This document shows, piece by piece, positions 34,689 through 43,754 of a stretch of 64,000 bases of DNA (positions are counted from its first letter, which is position 1; every line of letters starts with the position of its first letter). A program made the position numbers and the translations under genes. Source of the stretch: Candidatus Hydrogenedentota bacterium (GTDB lineage: Bacteria > Hydrogenedentota > Hydrogenedentia > Hydrogenedentales > CAITNO01); contig CAITNO010000087.1 in NCBI GenBank assembly GCA_903893795.1, positions 1-64,000 of the forward strand, given 5' to 3'. Below the pieces are notes generated by a model. That model was given only the letters and a program-made list of their open reading frames with translations. It made no database searches and was not told the origin of the DNA.

Positions 34689-35635
34689 GCCTGCAAAAGC
34701 ATGTGGCTGCGGCGCTGAAAATACTGGCGGCCCTGGGGCTGCCGCGGGAACAGCAAAATGAGCGCTCCGCTTTGTGTCTGCTGGCATTGTTGAACCTGAC
34801 GCCGGGAAAGAAATGGTCCCAGGGCGAAAACCCGCTCATCGGGATTACGCCGATGATGGAGTTTTGCCGGGATCATTACAAAAAGGACTACGCGCCGAAT
34901 ACCCGTGAAACCTTCAGACGCCAGACCATGCACCAGTTTGTCGCCGCAGGATTGGCTCGTTACAACCCGGATGCGCCCGGCAGGCCTGTGAACAGTCCCA
35001 AGGCGGTCTATCAGATTGCTCCAGATGCGCTTGCCTTGCTGCAGGCTTTCGGCACCAAGAAATGGAAAGAGACGCTGGAAGAATATTTGTCGACCTGCCA
35101 ATCTCTTTCGGCAAGATATGCCAAGGCGCGGATTTTGAACCAGATCCCGATCGCGATTGCGTCAGGAAAACGAATCCGGTTAACGCCGGGGGCGCACAGT
35201 GAATTGATCAAAGCCATCATCGAAGAATTTGCCCCTCGTTTTGTTCCCGGCGCGCAATTGGTCTATGCCGGAGACACTGGAGATAAATGGGGTTATTTTG
35301 ACAAGACTCTGCTGGAGCAGATTGGCGTGTCCGTTGACACGCACGGCAAGATGCCGGACGTGGTGCTGTATTGCCCCAAGCGAAAATGGCTCGTACTGGT
35401 GGAGTCTGTCACAAGCCATGGGCCGGTGGACAGTAAACGCCATGAGGAACTGGCTCTGTTGTTTGCCGCTTCTTCGGCGGGGTTGGTGTACGTGACCGCA
35501 TTTCCCAGCCGTTCCGTCATGGCCCGGCATCTCGGCAACATTGCCTGGGAAACGGAGGTGTGGTGCGCCGATGCTCCCTCGCACCTGATTCATTTTAACG
35601 GTGAACGTTTTCTCGGCCCGTATACGGAATCATAA
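34685..35635 (+). CDS. Type II restriction endonuclease, BsuBI/PstI family
   Basis: A 316-residue endonuclease, the usual size for this family. The nuclease core of the PD-(D/E)XK kind is visible late in the protein: YAGDTGDKWGYFD, PDVVLYCP and LVESVTSHGPVDS, the last carrying the catalytic acidic residue. R.PstI and R.BsuBI cut CTGCAG. ATG 34685 overlaps the methylase stop by ATGA. No controller protein gene is present. CTGCAG occurs in this window (for example at 1670, 4465 and 9501), so host protection would depend on the methylase. Confidence 0.85.
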   Translation: MSLQKHVAAALKILAALGLPREQQNERSALCLLALLNLTPGKKWSQGENPLIGITPMMEFCRDHYKKDYAPNTRETFRRQTMHQFVAAGLARYNPDAPGRPVNSPKAVYQIAPDALALLQAFGTKKWKETLEEYLSTCQSLSARYAKARILNQIPIAIASGKRIRLTPGAHSELIKAIIEEFAPRFVPGAQLVYAGDTGDKWGYFDKTLLEQIGVSVDTHGKMPDVVLYCPKRKWLVLVESVTSHGPVDSKRHEELALLFAASSAGLVYVTAFPSRSVMARHLGNIAWETEVWCADAPSHLIHFNGERFLGPYTES

Positions 35636-35683
35636 TCTGGTCATGGCCGAAATCGGTCCTTTGTCAACAATGAGGAGCTCTTC

Positions 35684-37717
35684 ATGAACGCCGTGCTGAT
35701 TCTCTCTGCCCTGATGCTCTGTCCTTCCGCCGCGGACGCCGCGCCCGCGATGCGGCCGCCGGCGGTGCCGCTGGTCACGCACGACCCCTACTTCAGCGTG
35801 TGGTCCTTCGATGACAAGCTCACGGACGGTTGGTCCCGGCACTGGACGGGCAAGGTCAATCCGCTCTGCGGACTGGTCCGCATCGACGGCAAGCCCTACC
35901 GTTTCGCGGGGCCGGACCCGAAGGACGTTCCCGCGATGGAGCAGCGTTCGCTTGCGGTCACTGCCACGAGCACGGTTTATGATTTCACAGCGGGCGGCGT
36001 TGCCTTGCAGGTGACCTTTCTCTCTCCGCTGCTGCCCGACGACATTGACTTCCTGTCCCGTCCCGCCACCTATGTCACTTTCAAGGCGGCGGCGTCCGAC
36101 GGCGCAGAGCATGCGGTGCAGGTCTACCTCGACATCACCGGCGAGTGGTGCGTGAACAAGCCCGACCAGGAAGTGCAGTGGGACCACACTGCCTTTAACG
36201 GCAGCTCTGCGCTGTACATGGGCACTACGGCACAGCGGGTGCTGTTCCGGAAGGGCGATGACCTGCGCATCGACTGGGGCCGGGTCTATCTGGCACTGCC
36301 CAAGCAGAAAGGCGCCTTGCTGCGCGCCGGGCTGGCCGACGAATCGCGCGACACCTTTGCCAAGAAGGGCAATCTCCGTTCCAAGGACATTAAGGGTCCG
36401 CGTCGCGCCAACGATGAATGGCCCGTGCTGGCGGCACTGTTGGATTTCGGCAAGACCGGCAAGGAACCGGCGACGCGCCAGGCGATTCTCGCCTACGACG
36501 ACGAGTACTCCATCGAGTTTATGGGCAACAAACTACGGCCCTACTGGCGCAGTGGCGGCATGGATGCGGCCGGCATGCTGGCCACAGCCGTGCAGGACTA
36601 CGCTTCCCTGGCGGAGCGCTGTTGCGAGTTCGACGCGAAGCTTGCGAAGAAGCTGGAGAGCGCGGGCGGCGCCGAGTACGCCCAGATGTGCCTGTTGGCC
36701 TACCGCGAGGCGATGGCCGCGCAGAAAATCGCCGCCGACGGCGACGGCGCGCCGGTCATGTTCCCCAAGGAAAACTTCAGCAACGGCTGTATCAGCACGG
36801 TCGATGTGATTTATCCGGCCGCGCCGGTGTTCCTGCTGCTCAACACCAAGTTGGAGGCCGCGCAATTGAAGCCCGTGCTGGACTACGCCGCGTCGAGCCG
36901 CTGGCCCTGGCCCTTCGCGCCGCACAATCTCGGCACCTATCCGCTGGCCAACGGCCAGGTCTACGGCGGCGGCGAGAAGACCGAAAAGAACCAGATGCCC
37001 GTGGAGGAAAGCGCCAACATGATCCTCATTTTGGGCGCCATGGCCAAGAAGGACGGTAATGCCGACTTTGCGAACAAGTACTGGCCGACGCTGGTGAAAT
37101 GGACCGAGTATCTGGCCGAGAAGGGCCTCGATCCCGAGAACCAGCTCTGCACCGACGACTTTGCGGGCCACCTGGCGCACAACGTGAACCTCTCCGCCAA
37201 GGCCATCCTCGCGCTCGGCGCGTTTTCCCAGTTGTGCGACGCCACCCAGCGGCCCGACGATGCGAAGAAGTATCTCGCCCTGGCCAAGGGCATGGCGGAG
37301 AAATGGGTGACCATGGCCGACGAGGGCGACCACTACCGGCTCGCCTTCGACAAGCCCGGCACCTGGAGCCAGAAGTATAATCTCGTGTGGGACAAGCTGC
37401 TCGGGCTGAACCTGTTCCCGGCCGACGTGGCCCGCAAAGAAGTTGCCCATTATCTCAAGGTGCAGAATGTCTACGGTGTGCCGCTCGACAACCGCAAGGA
37501 CTACACCAAGCTCGACTGGCTTGTGTGGTCGGCCACGCTGGCGGAGAAGAAGGAAGACTTCGAGGCGCTCATCGCGCCTGCCTACAAGTTCCTCAACGAA
37601 ACCCCCAGCCGCGTGCCCATCACGGACTGGTATGACACCAAGACGGGCAAGATGGTAGGCTTCCAGGCAAGGCCCGTCATTGGCGGACTGTTTATTAAGG
37701 CGTTGCCAACACCGTAA
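35684..37717 (+). CDS. Secreted glutaminase A-like protein
   Basis: A 677-residue exported protein resembling the GtaA glutaminase group (DUF4964/DUF5127/DUF4965/DUF1793 chain). Residues 1-19 are a signal peptide; GAGGAG precedes ATG 35684. The N-terminus PPAVPLVTHDPYFSVWSFDD is characteristic, as are HWTGKVNPLCGLVRIDG and, in the (alpha/alpha)-helical C-terminal part, SRWPWPFAPHNLGTYP and NLVWDKLLGLNLF. The reaction known for fungal GtaA is glutamine hydrolysis; many bacterial homologues sit in glycan loci and their true substrates are unclear. It stands 48 bp behind the restriction gene and before the fucosidase remnant. Confidence 0.78.
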   Translation: MNAVLILSALMLCPSAADAAPAMRPPAVPLVTHDPYFSVWSFDDKLTDGWSRHWTGKVNPLCGLVRIDGKPYRFAGPDPKDVPAMEQRSLAVTATSTVYDFTAGGVALQVTFLSPLLPDDIDFLSRPATYVTFKAAASDGAEHAVQVYLDITGEWCVNKPDQEVQWDHTAFNGSSALYMGTTAQRVLFRKGDDLRIDWGRVYLALPKQKGALLRAGLADESRDTFAKKGNLRSKDIKGPRRANDEWPVLAALLDFGKTGKEPATRQAILAYDDEYSIEFMGNKLRPYWRSGGMDAAGMLATAVQDYASLAERCCEFDAKLAKKLESAGGAEYAQMCLLAYREAMAAQKIAADGDGAPVMFPKENFSNGCISTVDVIYPAAPVFLLLNTKLEAAQLKPVLDYAASSRWPWPFAPHNLGTYPLANGQVYGGGEKTEKNQMPVEESANMILILGAMAKKDGNADFANKYWPTLVKWTEYLAEKGLDPENQLCTDDFAGHLAHNVNLSAKAILALGAFSQLCDATQRPDDAKKYLALAKGMAEKWVTMADEGDHYRLAFDKPGTWSQKYNLVWDKLLGLNLFPADVARKEVAHYLKVQNVYGVPLDNRKDYTKLDWLVWSATLAEKKEDFEALIAPAYKFLNETPSRVPITDWYDTKTGKMVGFQARPVIGGLFIKALPTP

Positions 37718-37725
37718 GGCACCCT

Positions 37726-37752
37726 ACTGGGAGCGCCGGCATCCCTGCCGGC
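37726..37752. repeat. GGGAGCGCCGG-family repeat, half copy
   Basis: ACTGGGAGCGCCGGC followed by a CTGCCGGC hairpin arm, directly after the glutaminase-like gene. Fuller copies occur at 39484, 45269 and 60769. Confidence 0.7.
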
Positions 37753-37807
37753 TTCTTCCGCAAAAGGCTATAATGTTTCGAGACAACAACCGGCAAGGAA
37801 ACCTGTC

Positions 37808-39483
37808 ATGAACCTAAGAAGCCTCGGTCTTGTGCTGCTCTCCGCGCTCTTTCTCCTTCTTTGCGTGGCGTCCGCGCAGGCGGCGCCCGCGCCCGACCCC
37901 AGTACCCAGCCCATCCCGCAATGGTGGAGCGATGCCCGTTTCGGCATGTTTATCCACTGGGGCCGGTGAGCATCAAGGGCACGGAGATCGGCTGGTCGCG
38001 CGGCGGCGAGCGGCCCGGTATCGAAGGCGGCAAGGGCGAGATCCCCGTTGACGTGTATGACAACCTGTACAAAGAGTTCAACCCGGTCGAGTTCGACGCC
38101 AAGGCCTGGGTGAAGCTGGCGCAGGACGCGGGCATGAAGTACATGGTGTTCACCACCAAGCACCATGACGGTTTCTGCGAATTCGACTCGAAATACACGG
38201 ACTACAAGATCACCAATTCGCCGTTCAAGCGCGATGTGGTGGCCGAACTGACGGCGGCCTGCCACGAGGCGGGCATGCCCATCGGCTACTACTACTCGCC
38301 GCCCGACTTTCACCATCCCGACTGGCGCCGGGCGAACAACGCGAACTACACCGAATACTTCCACAACCAGGTGCGCGAACTCCTGAGCAACTACGGCAAG
38401 ATCGACATCATCTGGTTTGACGGGCTCAACGGCACCGCCAAGGAATACCAGGCGGAGGACTTGATCAAGGACATCCGCCGCCTGCAGCCCGCCATCGTCA
38501 TCAACAACCGGCTCGGCCTGCCCGCGGACCACGACACACCCGAGCAGACGATAGGCCGCTTCCAGCGCAACCGTCCCTGGGAATCGTGCATCACCATCTG
38601 CCAGCAGTGGGCCTGGAAACCGGACGACAAGATGAAAACGCTGGACGAGTGCCTGTCAACGCTGGTGCGCTGCGCGGGCGGCGACGGCAATCTGCTGTTC
38701 AACGTCGGGCCCATGCCCACCGGCCAGATCGAACCGCGCCAGCAGGACCGGCTCCGCGAGATGGGTGCCTGGCTCAAGCTGCACGGGGACACCATCTACG
38801 GCACGCGCGGCGGTCCCTGGCGTCCCGGCAAATGGGGCGCCTGCACGTCGAGGGAAAACACCGCATTTGTGCACTGCCTTTCCAAGGAAACCGAAACGAT
38901 CGACCTTCCGGCCATTCCGTGCAAAGTGACGGGATTCAAGGCCCTTTCCGGCGGCGACACCAAGGTGACGCAGAACGACAAGGGCGATGTGCATGTTGCG
39001 CTGGACAAGAACGGCCGCGACCCCGTCGACACCATCGTCGCCATTGAGTTCGACAAGCCGGTCACGGACAACGAAATCGCTGACCAGGCCTCCAATGCAG
39101 TTACGCACGGCAAGCCGGTCACGGCGTCCAATGTTTTCGCGAAAATGAACGACCAGTACGGTCCCGAAAAGGCGCTCGATGACAACGCAGAAACGCGCTG
39201 GGCCACCGACGCGGGCGTGAGCGAGGCCACGCTGGAGGTGGACCTGGGTGCGCCGACCCGCATCGGCCAGGTCGCCATGGTGGAGGCCATCCGCCGTGTA
39301 GAGGAGTTCACCCTTGACGCCTTCGTGGACGGTGCCTGGAAAACGGTCCTGAAGGGCAAACACATCGGCGACGCCTACGAGAAATCCTTCGACCCGGTCA
39401 CCGCCAGCAAAGTGCGGTTGCACATCCTCCGCGCCACCGACGGCCCGACCTTCTACGAGTTCCAGGTGTTTCCGCCGAAATAG
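37808..39483 (+). pseudogene. Alpha-L-fucosidase (GH29) with one-base frameshift
   Basis: The gene starts at ATG 37808 with a signal peptide (MNLRSLGLVLLSALFLLLC) and reaches RFGMFIHWG, the GH29 entry motif, but then hits TGA at 37967. One base is missing in the GGGGCC run at about 37959-37964: shifting frame there continues as PVSIKG and on to 39483. The repaired protein would be about 558 residues, a normal fucosidase length. The likely nucleophile Asp is in IIWFDGLNG (about residue 200). A C-terminal F5/8-type C (discoidin-like) domain follows (PEKALDDNAETRWAT). GH29 removes alpha-linked fucose from glycans. The damage is either a real mutation or a sequencing error in the G run. Confidence 0.8.
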
Positions 39484-39553
39484 ACTGGGAGCGCCGGCGT
39501 CCCGCCAGCCGTCTTCGTGCTAACACTGCCGGCGGGACGTCGGCGCTCCCAGT
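39484..39553. repeat. GGGAGCGCCGG-family palindrome, full copy
   Basis: A 70-bp inverted repeat beginning ACTGGGAGCGCCGGCG and ending with its complement, directly after the fucosidase stop and between two converging genes. It could serve as a two-way terminator. Confidence 0.8.
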
Positions 39554-39568
39554 GGGAGAAAGTCCGCC

Positions 39569-40402
39569 TTAGCGCATCACCGCCTGCAGGCCCATCTGGA
39601 TAAGGTTCACATTACACACCAACTGGATGCCGAAGATCAGCGTCAGCACCAGCACCACCCAGTTGAACGCCGACTCGGACACGTGGTCGTGCATCCACTT
39701 GCCCGTGAAGGAACCGATCGGCACGAGCGGGGACAACACGAGCGCAAACAGAATCACTTTCCAGTTGATCAGGCCGATGAGACAGTAAAAGGGGAACTTT
39801 GTCCCGTTGATCAGCGCGAAGGTCCAGGCCACCGTGCCGGTGAACAGGGTCTTGCCCAGGTCCTGCGAGAACATGAAAAGGCTCACAATCGGCCCGGCCG
39901 CGTGGATGAGCGTCGAGGTGAAGCCCGCCGCCACACCGCAGGCCACGCCCACGCCCGGGCCCGCCTTGTGGCGCTTCACCCATGCCATCGACATTTCCTT
40001 GGCCAGGATGTACAGCGCGAAGATAACGGCGAGAACACCCGTCGGGACTTTGATCCACACCCCGTACTGGTCCACGCCCGACTTGCCCACCATGTACCAG
40101 ATGACCAGCGCCGGGATTGTGCCGATCAGCGACGGGATGAAAATTATCATGATCAGCCGCCACACCTTGTTGTGCCAGTGATGGTAGATGGCGTTCATGT
40201 CGCAGAGGATCAGGATGGGCAGCAGCGTGCCCGCCACCTTGTCCACCGGCATCACCAGCATGAGCAAAGGCAGGGACAGAATGCCCGCGCCCCCGGCGAA
40301 GCCGGATTTGCTGATGCCCTGAATGATCACAGAGATGGAGCAGAACAGCCAAAACACCACAGGCGGCACGCCGGGCAGAATGAAATCTTGGAACCAGAGC
40401 AT
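39569..40402 (-). CDS. TauE/SafE-family sulfite/sulfonate exporter
   Basis: A 277-residue membrane protein with about eight hydrophobic segments. ATG 40402 is chosen because AAGGA stands 8 nt upstream; the earlier frame to 40420 overlaps a repeat. The first half carries GISKSGFAGGAGILSLPLL and the second half GVAAGFTSTLIHAAGP, the paired motifs of the family (formerly DUF81). Members move organosulfur compounds or sulfite across the inner membrane. With sulfatases in the window, export of released sulfur compounds is possible but only an inference. Confidence 0.85.
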   Translation of the reverse strand: MLWFQDFILPGVPPVVFWLFCSISVIIQGISKSGFAGGAGILSLPLLMLVMPVDKVAGTLLPILILCDMNAIYHHWHNKVWRLIMIIFIPSLIGTIPALVIWYMVGKSGVDQYGVWIKVPTGVLAVIFALYILAKEMSMAWVKRHKAGPGVGVACGVAAGFTSTLIHAAGPIVSLFMFSQDLGKTLFTGTVAWTFALINGTKFPFYCLIGLINWKVILFALVLSPLVPIGSFTGKWMHDHVSESAFNWVVLVLTLIFGIQLVCNVNLIQMGLQAVMR

Positions 40403-40415
40403 GGAAAATCCTTCC

Positions 40416-40509
40416 GTCATTGCGAGCGGAGCGCGGCAATCTCTTGAAACCCACGCCCAAGGTCCAGGTCATCGCGAGAAGGAGATTGCCACGCTTCGCT
40501 CGCAATGAC
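40416..40509. repeat. CATTGCGAGCG-family inverted repeat
   Basis: Arms at 40416-40443 (GTCATTGCGAGCGGAGCG, CAATCTC) and 40482-40509 are inverted copies. The same type of element is widespread in many bacterial genomes. It fills the gap between the exporter gene and the next minus-strand gene. Confidence 0.8.
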
Positions 40510-40517
40510 CGGCTTGC

Positions 40518-41636
40518 TTATTTGCCGTAGAACCAGTCGATGCCGATGAGGGCCAGGTGGAGGCCGTCGCGCTGGTGATAGCTGATGAGGGCGAGGCCGT
40601 CGGTGAAGATCAGGCTTGGGTAGCCGTAGTCATCCTCCGGGTCGCCCATGATGACACGTTCATTTTCCCACGTGGCCCCGTCGTCTTTGGAAATCACCGA
40701 GACAAAGGGTGTGCGGATTCTTGGGTTCTCTTTGGGTGCGCCGCTGCACCGGAGCAGCAACAGGTCGCCGGTGCCGGGGATGCGCTTGACGTTGAGCGCC
40801 GAACTGTTTGGCGGCAGCGTCAGCGCGGGAATCCTTTCCCCCTTGGACCAGGTGCGCCCCTGGTCCGTGGAGATGGACTGCGCCACGGACCCGCTGTAGG
40901 TGCGCATGAGCATGAGTATCCGGCCGTCCTTCAGTTCGACCGCGTGCGGTTCCTGCGCCTCGACTGGAAGCATGTTGACCGTGTTCTCGCTCTGGTGCCA
41001 ACTGTACCCGTTGTCGTCGGAATAGACCGTAAAGCTGATGTAGCCTGCGTGGCCGTCGGCCGAAGCGACCAGTTCCTGCTCAACCGGCGCGATGATACGT
41101 CCCGTGGAGAGTTGGATGAACTTGTCGTTGTGGACGATGTTGTAGCCGGGACAGGGCGTTGCGAGGAGTTGGTCGCCCCAGGTCTTTCCGTCATCGTCGG
41201 AGCGCCGGTAATAATTGTGCCCAAACAGAGGGTCGGCGCCGGAGCCGTAAATGTAGGAGAGCAGCAGTTGTCCGTTGGCCAGCCGCAGCAGGCTGGGGTG
41301 GCAGTAGATGTCCTTTGCGGCCGGTTTGGGCCGGGGGATAAGGCAGGTTTCGTCGCTCCAAGTCTTGCCCTTGTCGGAAGAATAGCGCGCGGCAATCGCC
41401 CCCGCTCCATGGCCTTCGGCGTCGTACTGCTGGTAGGTCATCAGCAGCCGCCCATCGGTCAATTCGACGATGCTCCCCGGCATGCTGCGGTATCCATAGG
41501 TGCCCTTGGGCATCTTGACGACATGGATATCCTCAAAGAGGGCGGAGGGCTTGGGGGCGTCCTGGCATACCCCGAAGAACGCGGGCAGGGCGGTGAGCGC
41601 CAGGGCGGATAAGAGGACAAGGCAGACCGTTCTCAT
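40518..41636 (-). CDS. Secreted sialidase-like (BNR repeat) protein
   Basis: A 372-residue propeller protein, with a signal peptide in residues 1-24. Asp-box motifs visible: SSDKGKTW, SDDDGKTW, SDDNGYSW, STDQGRTW and SKDDGATW. An IVELTDGRLLMTYQQYD strand precedes them. As with the other BNR protein (14183-15349), it may be a sialidase or a related enzyme; the arginine triad is not confirmed. It lies just downstream of the exporter gene's repeat and is expressed alone from its own start at 41636. Confidence 0.75.
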   Translation of the reverse strand: MRTVCLVLLSALALTALPAFFGVCQDAPKPSALFEDIHVVKMPKGTYGYRSMPGSIVELTDGRLLMTYQQYDAEGHGAGAIAARYSSDKGKTWSDETCLIPRPKPAAKDIYCHPSLLRLANGQLLLSYIYGSGADPLFGHNYYRRSDDDGKTWGDQLLATPCPGYNIVHNDKFIQLSTGRIIAPVEQELVASADGHAGYISFTVYSDDNGYSWHQSENTVNMLPVEAQEPHAVELKDGRILMLMRTYSGSVAQSISTDQGRTWSKGERIPALTLPPNSSALNVKRIPGTGDLLLLRCSGAPKENPRIRTPFVSVISKDDGATWENERVIMGDPEDDYGYPSLIFTDGLALISYHQRDGLHLALIGIDWFYGK

Positions 41637-41742
41637 GGCAGTCCTTTCACGGGTGTTGAGACGACTCAGCAGGCTTGGAGTCTATCAAAGGAGAGATTTG
41701 CAGGCAAACGCCGCCAGGAGAGTGCGTGGCGCCATATTCTTG

Positions 41743-41866
41743 AGTCCCCCTTCGAAGGGGGACGGTTCGCGAAAGCGAACCAGGGGGATGTGGAGCCTCG
41801 CACAGGCTTTGGGGAGGGCAACATCCCCCGCCGCTTCGCGGCACCCCCTTCAAAGGGGGACCTGAG
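41743..41866. repeat. C-rich repeat element, inverted pair
   Basis: Arms GTCCCCCTTCGAAGGGGGAC (near 41743) and CCCCCTTCAAAGGGGGACC (near 41846) are inverted, with AGGGGGATGT / ACATCCCCC inner arms. Same architecture as 57546-57662. It lies in the 421-bp gap 41637-42057, which otherwise holds only the duplicated leader described for the oxidoreductase pair. Confidence 0.8.
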
Positions 41867-42057
41867 ACCCAGTCGCCACGCATCCTTGCAGCATGTCTGC
41901 ATTCAGGAGGGGTGTGAGCCCATGGGCTGCCCCCCTGACACCGGAACCCCGCCCCGCGGGTCTTTTGAACCGGAGCCTGTCATGGGCTACACTGTCCCCG
42001 ATTTCCGGCCCCGCCCGGAGACGGGCACCAACCAACACGTTCAGGAGACCTAGAACC

Positions 42058-43548
42058 ATGGCTGAGAAGATGGATGAAGGGAAGGGCGGCCTGAGCCGCC
42101 GGGATTTCATTGCGGCGGCGGCCGGCGTGACGGTGGCTGCAAGCGCGGCCAAACGCGCCGATGCCAGCGTGTACAAGTCGATCCTGCCCTCGACAGTGCT
42201 CGGCGCCAATGAGATCATCCGCACCGGCCACATCGGCCTGGGCGGCATGGGCACGGCCGACCTCAAGTTCGCCGTGACAAACGGCAGTTTCCAGCCGATC
42301 ATGCTTTGCGACCTGCGCATCCCCCACGTGGAGAAGCGCGTCAAGCCGATGTTCCGTGAAAAGACCGCCGACGCGGTGGTTGTGGACGATTTCCGCAAGG
42401 TCATCGACAACAAGGATGTGGACGCAGTGGTCATCGCCACGCCGGACCACTGGCACTGCCTGCCCACGCTGTACGCGGCCGAGGCCAAGAAGGCGATCTA
42501 CTGCGAAAAGCCCCTGAGCACGACCATCGCCGAGGCGCATGCCATGCTCAAGGCCGTCAAGGAAAACGGCGTCGTTTTCCAGGGCGGCAACATGCAGCGC
42601 AGCGGCCAGCACTTCCGCAAGGCCGTTGAACTGATCCAGAGCGGGCACATTGGCAAGGTGGCCCGGGTTGAAACCTTCTCGCTCGACAACGCGCCCATCA
42701 CCGGCATTGGCATGGGCGAAACCGATGCGGCCAAGTACGCCGACAAGGGCCTCAACTGGGACATGCACCAGGGCTGGGTCGAGCACAAGCCGTTCAATGT
42801 GAACCGCTGGGTCTACAATTTCCGCTGGTACCTGGACTACTCGGGCGGCAAGATTACCGACTGGGGCGCGCACCTGATGGACATCGCCATGATGGCCATG
42901 GGCGACACGCTGCAGCCCAAGTCCGTGTCCACCGTCGGCGGCAAGTACCTCATGCAGGACAGCCGCACCACGCCCGACACGCTCGAAGTCCTCTACCGTT
43001 TCGACGACTTCATTCTGTCCTTCACCAACCGCGTGTGGAACCCGCTCACCTTTGACGGCCAGCAGCCGGACCACGGCATCGTGTTTTACGGCGAACGCGG
43101 CATTCTGCGCGTCAGCCGCCTCGGCCTGGACATCTACGCCTCGCCACAAAACCAGAGCGCCGACAAGAAGACGGTCAGCGAGCGCATCGAGCCCGAGACT
43201 CCGGATCAGGAAGCCGCGCTCAACGTGCCGCACTGGAAGAACTTTGTCGACGCCATCAAGACCGGCGCCAAGCTCGACTCGCCGATCGATGTGCTGTTCA
43301 ACACCACGCGCATCTGCCACATCGGCTCCTGCGCCTACGTGGCCGGCGCGTCCTTTGCCTCCGGCGCCAAGTTCGACGGCACCAGCATGCCTGACGAGGC
43401 GCCCGCCCACGGCCAGGCCACCCTCGACTGGGATGCCGAGACGCAGAAGTTCGCCGGCGGCAACGCCGAGGCGGTGAAGATTGCCAACAACTGGGCCTAC
43501 CGCGAATACCAGAACGGCTGGAGCCTCAAGGCCCCGCACCACGCGTAA
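42058..43548 (+). CDS. Tat-exported Gfo/Idh/MocA oxidoreductase
   Basis: A 496-residue dinucleotide-dependent oxidoreductase. ATG 42058 follows AGGAG; the frame upstream to 41893 is noncoding. A Tat signal is visible (SRRDFIAAAAG, R14-R15). The Rossmann motif GLGGMG lies at residues 60-65, the catalytic EKP at 150-152 (K151), and the D268-x-x-x-H272 pair in SGGKITDWGAHLMD. Members oxidise or reduce sugar hydroxyls with NAD(P). Export of such enzymes is common in planctomycete-like genomes. A tandem copy follows at 43755-45260. A terminator lies downstream. Confidence 0.87.
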   Translation: MAEKMDEGKGGLSRRDFIAAAAGVTVAASAAKRADASVYKSILPSTVLGANEIIRTGHIGLGGMGTADLKFAVTNGSFQPIMLCDLRIPHVEKRVKPMFREKTADAVVVDDFRKVIDNKDVDAVVIATPDHWHCLPTLYAAEAKKAIYCEKPLSTTIAEAHAMLKAVKENGVVFQGGNMQRSGQHFRKAVELIQSGHIGKVARVETFSLDNAPITGIGMGETDAAKYADKGLNWDMHQGWVEHKPFNVNRWVYNFRWYLDYSGGKITDWGAHLMDIAMMAMGDTLQPKSVSTVGGKYLMQDSRTTPDTLEVLYRFDDFILSFTNRVWNPLTFDGQQPDHGIVFYGERGILRVSRLGLDIYASPQNQSADKKTVSERIEPETPDQEAALNVPHWKNFVDAIKTGAKLDSPIDVLFNTTRICHIGSCAYVAGASFASGAKFDGTSMPDEAPAHGQATLDWDAETQKFAGGNAEAVKIANNWAYREYQNGWSLKAPHHA

Positions 43549-43574
43549 ACCCCCAGACACAGACGAATAATCAT

Positions 43575-43608
43575 CCGCCCGATCCGGCACGCCGGGTCGG
43601 GCGGTTTT
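43575..43608 (+). terminator. Rho-independent terminator between the oxidoreductase pair
   Basis: A 13-bp stem with one G-T pair (CCGCCCGATCCGG / CCGGGTCGGGCGG), followed by TTTTC, 27 bp after the first oxidoreductase stop. Confidence 0.85.
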
Positions 43609-43754
43609 CACAGGGCGCTCCCAGTCCGGAGGCCATGCAAAGCGAGGCTTGAGGTTCTGTTTGCGCGGACGATGACACCGGCACCCCGCGCGGCGGGTCT
43701 CTCCTAACGGCGTGTTGAACGGTTGACCAGGACAACGTTCAGGAGGAAACAGCC

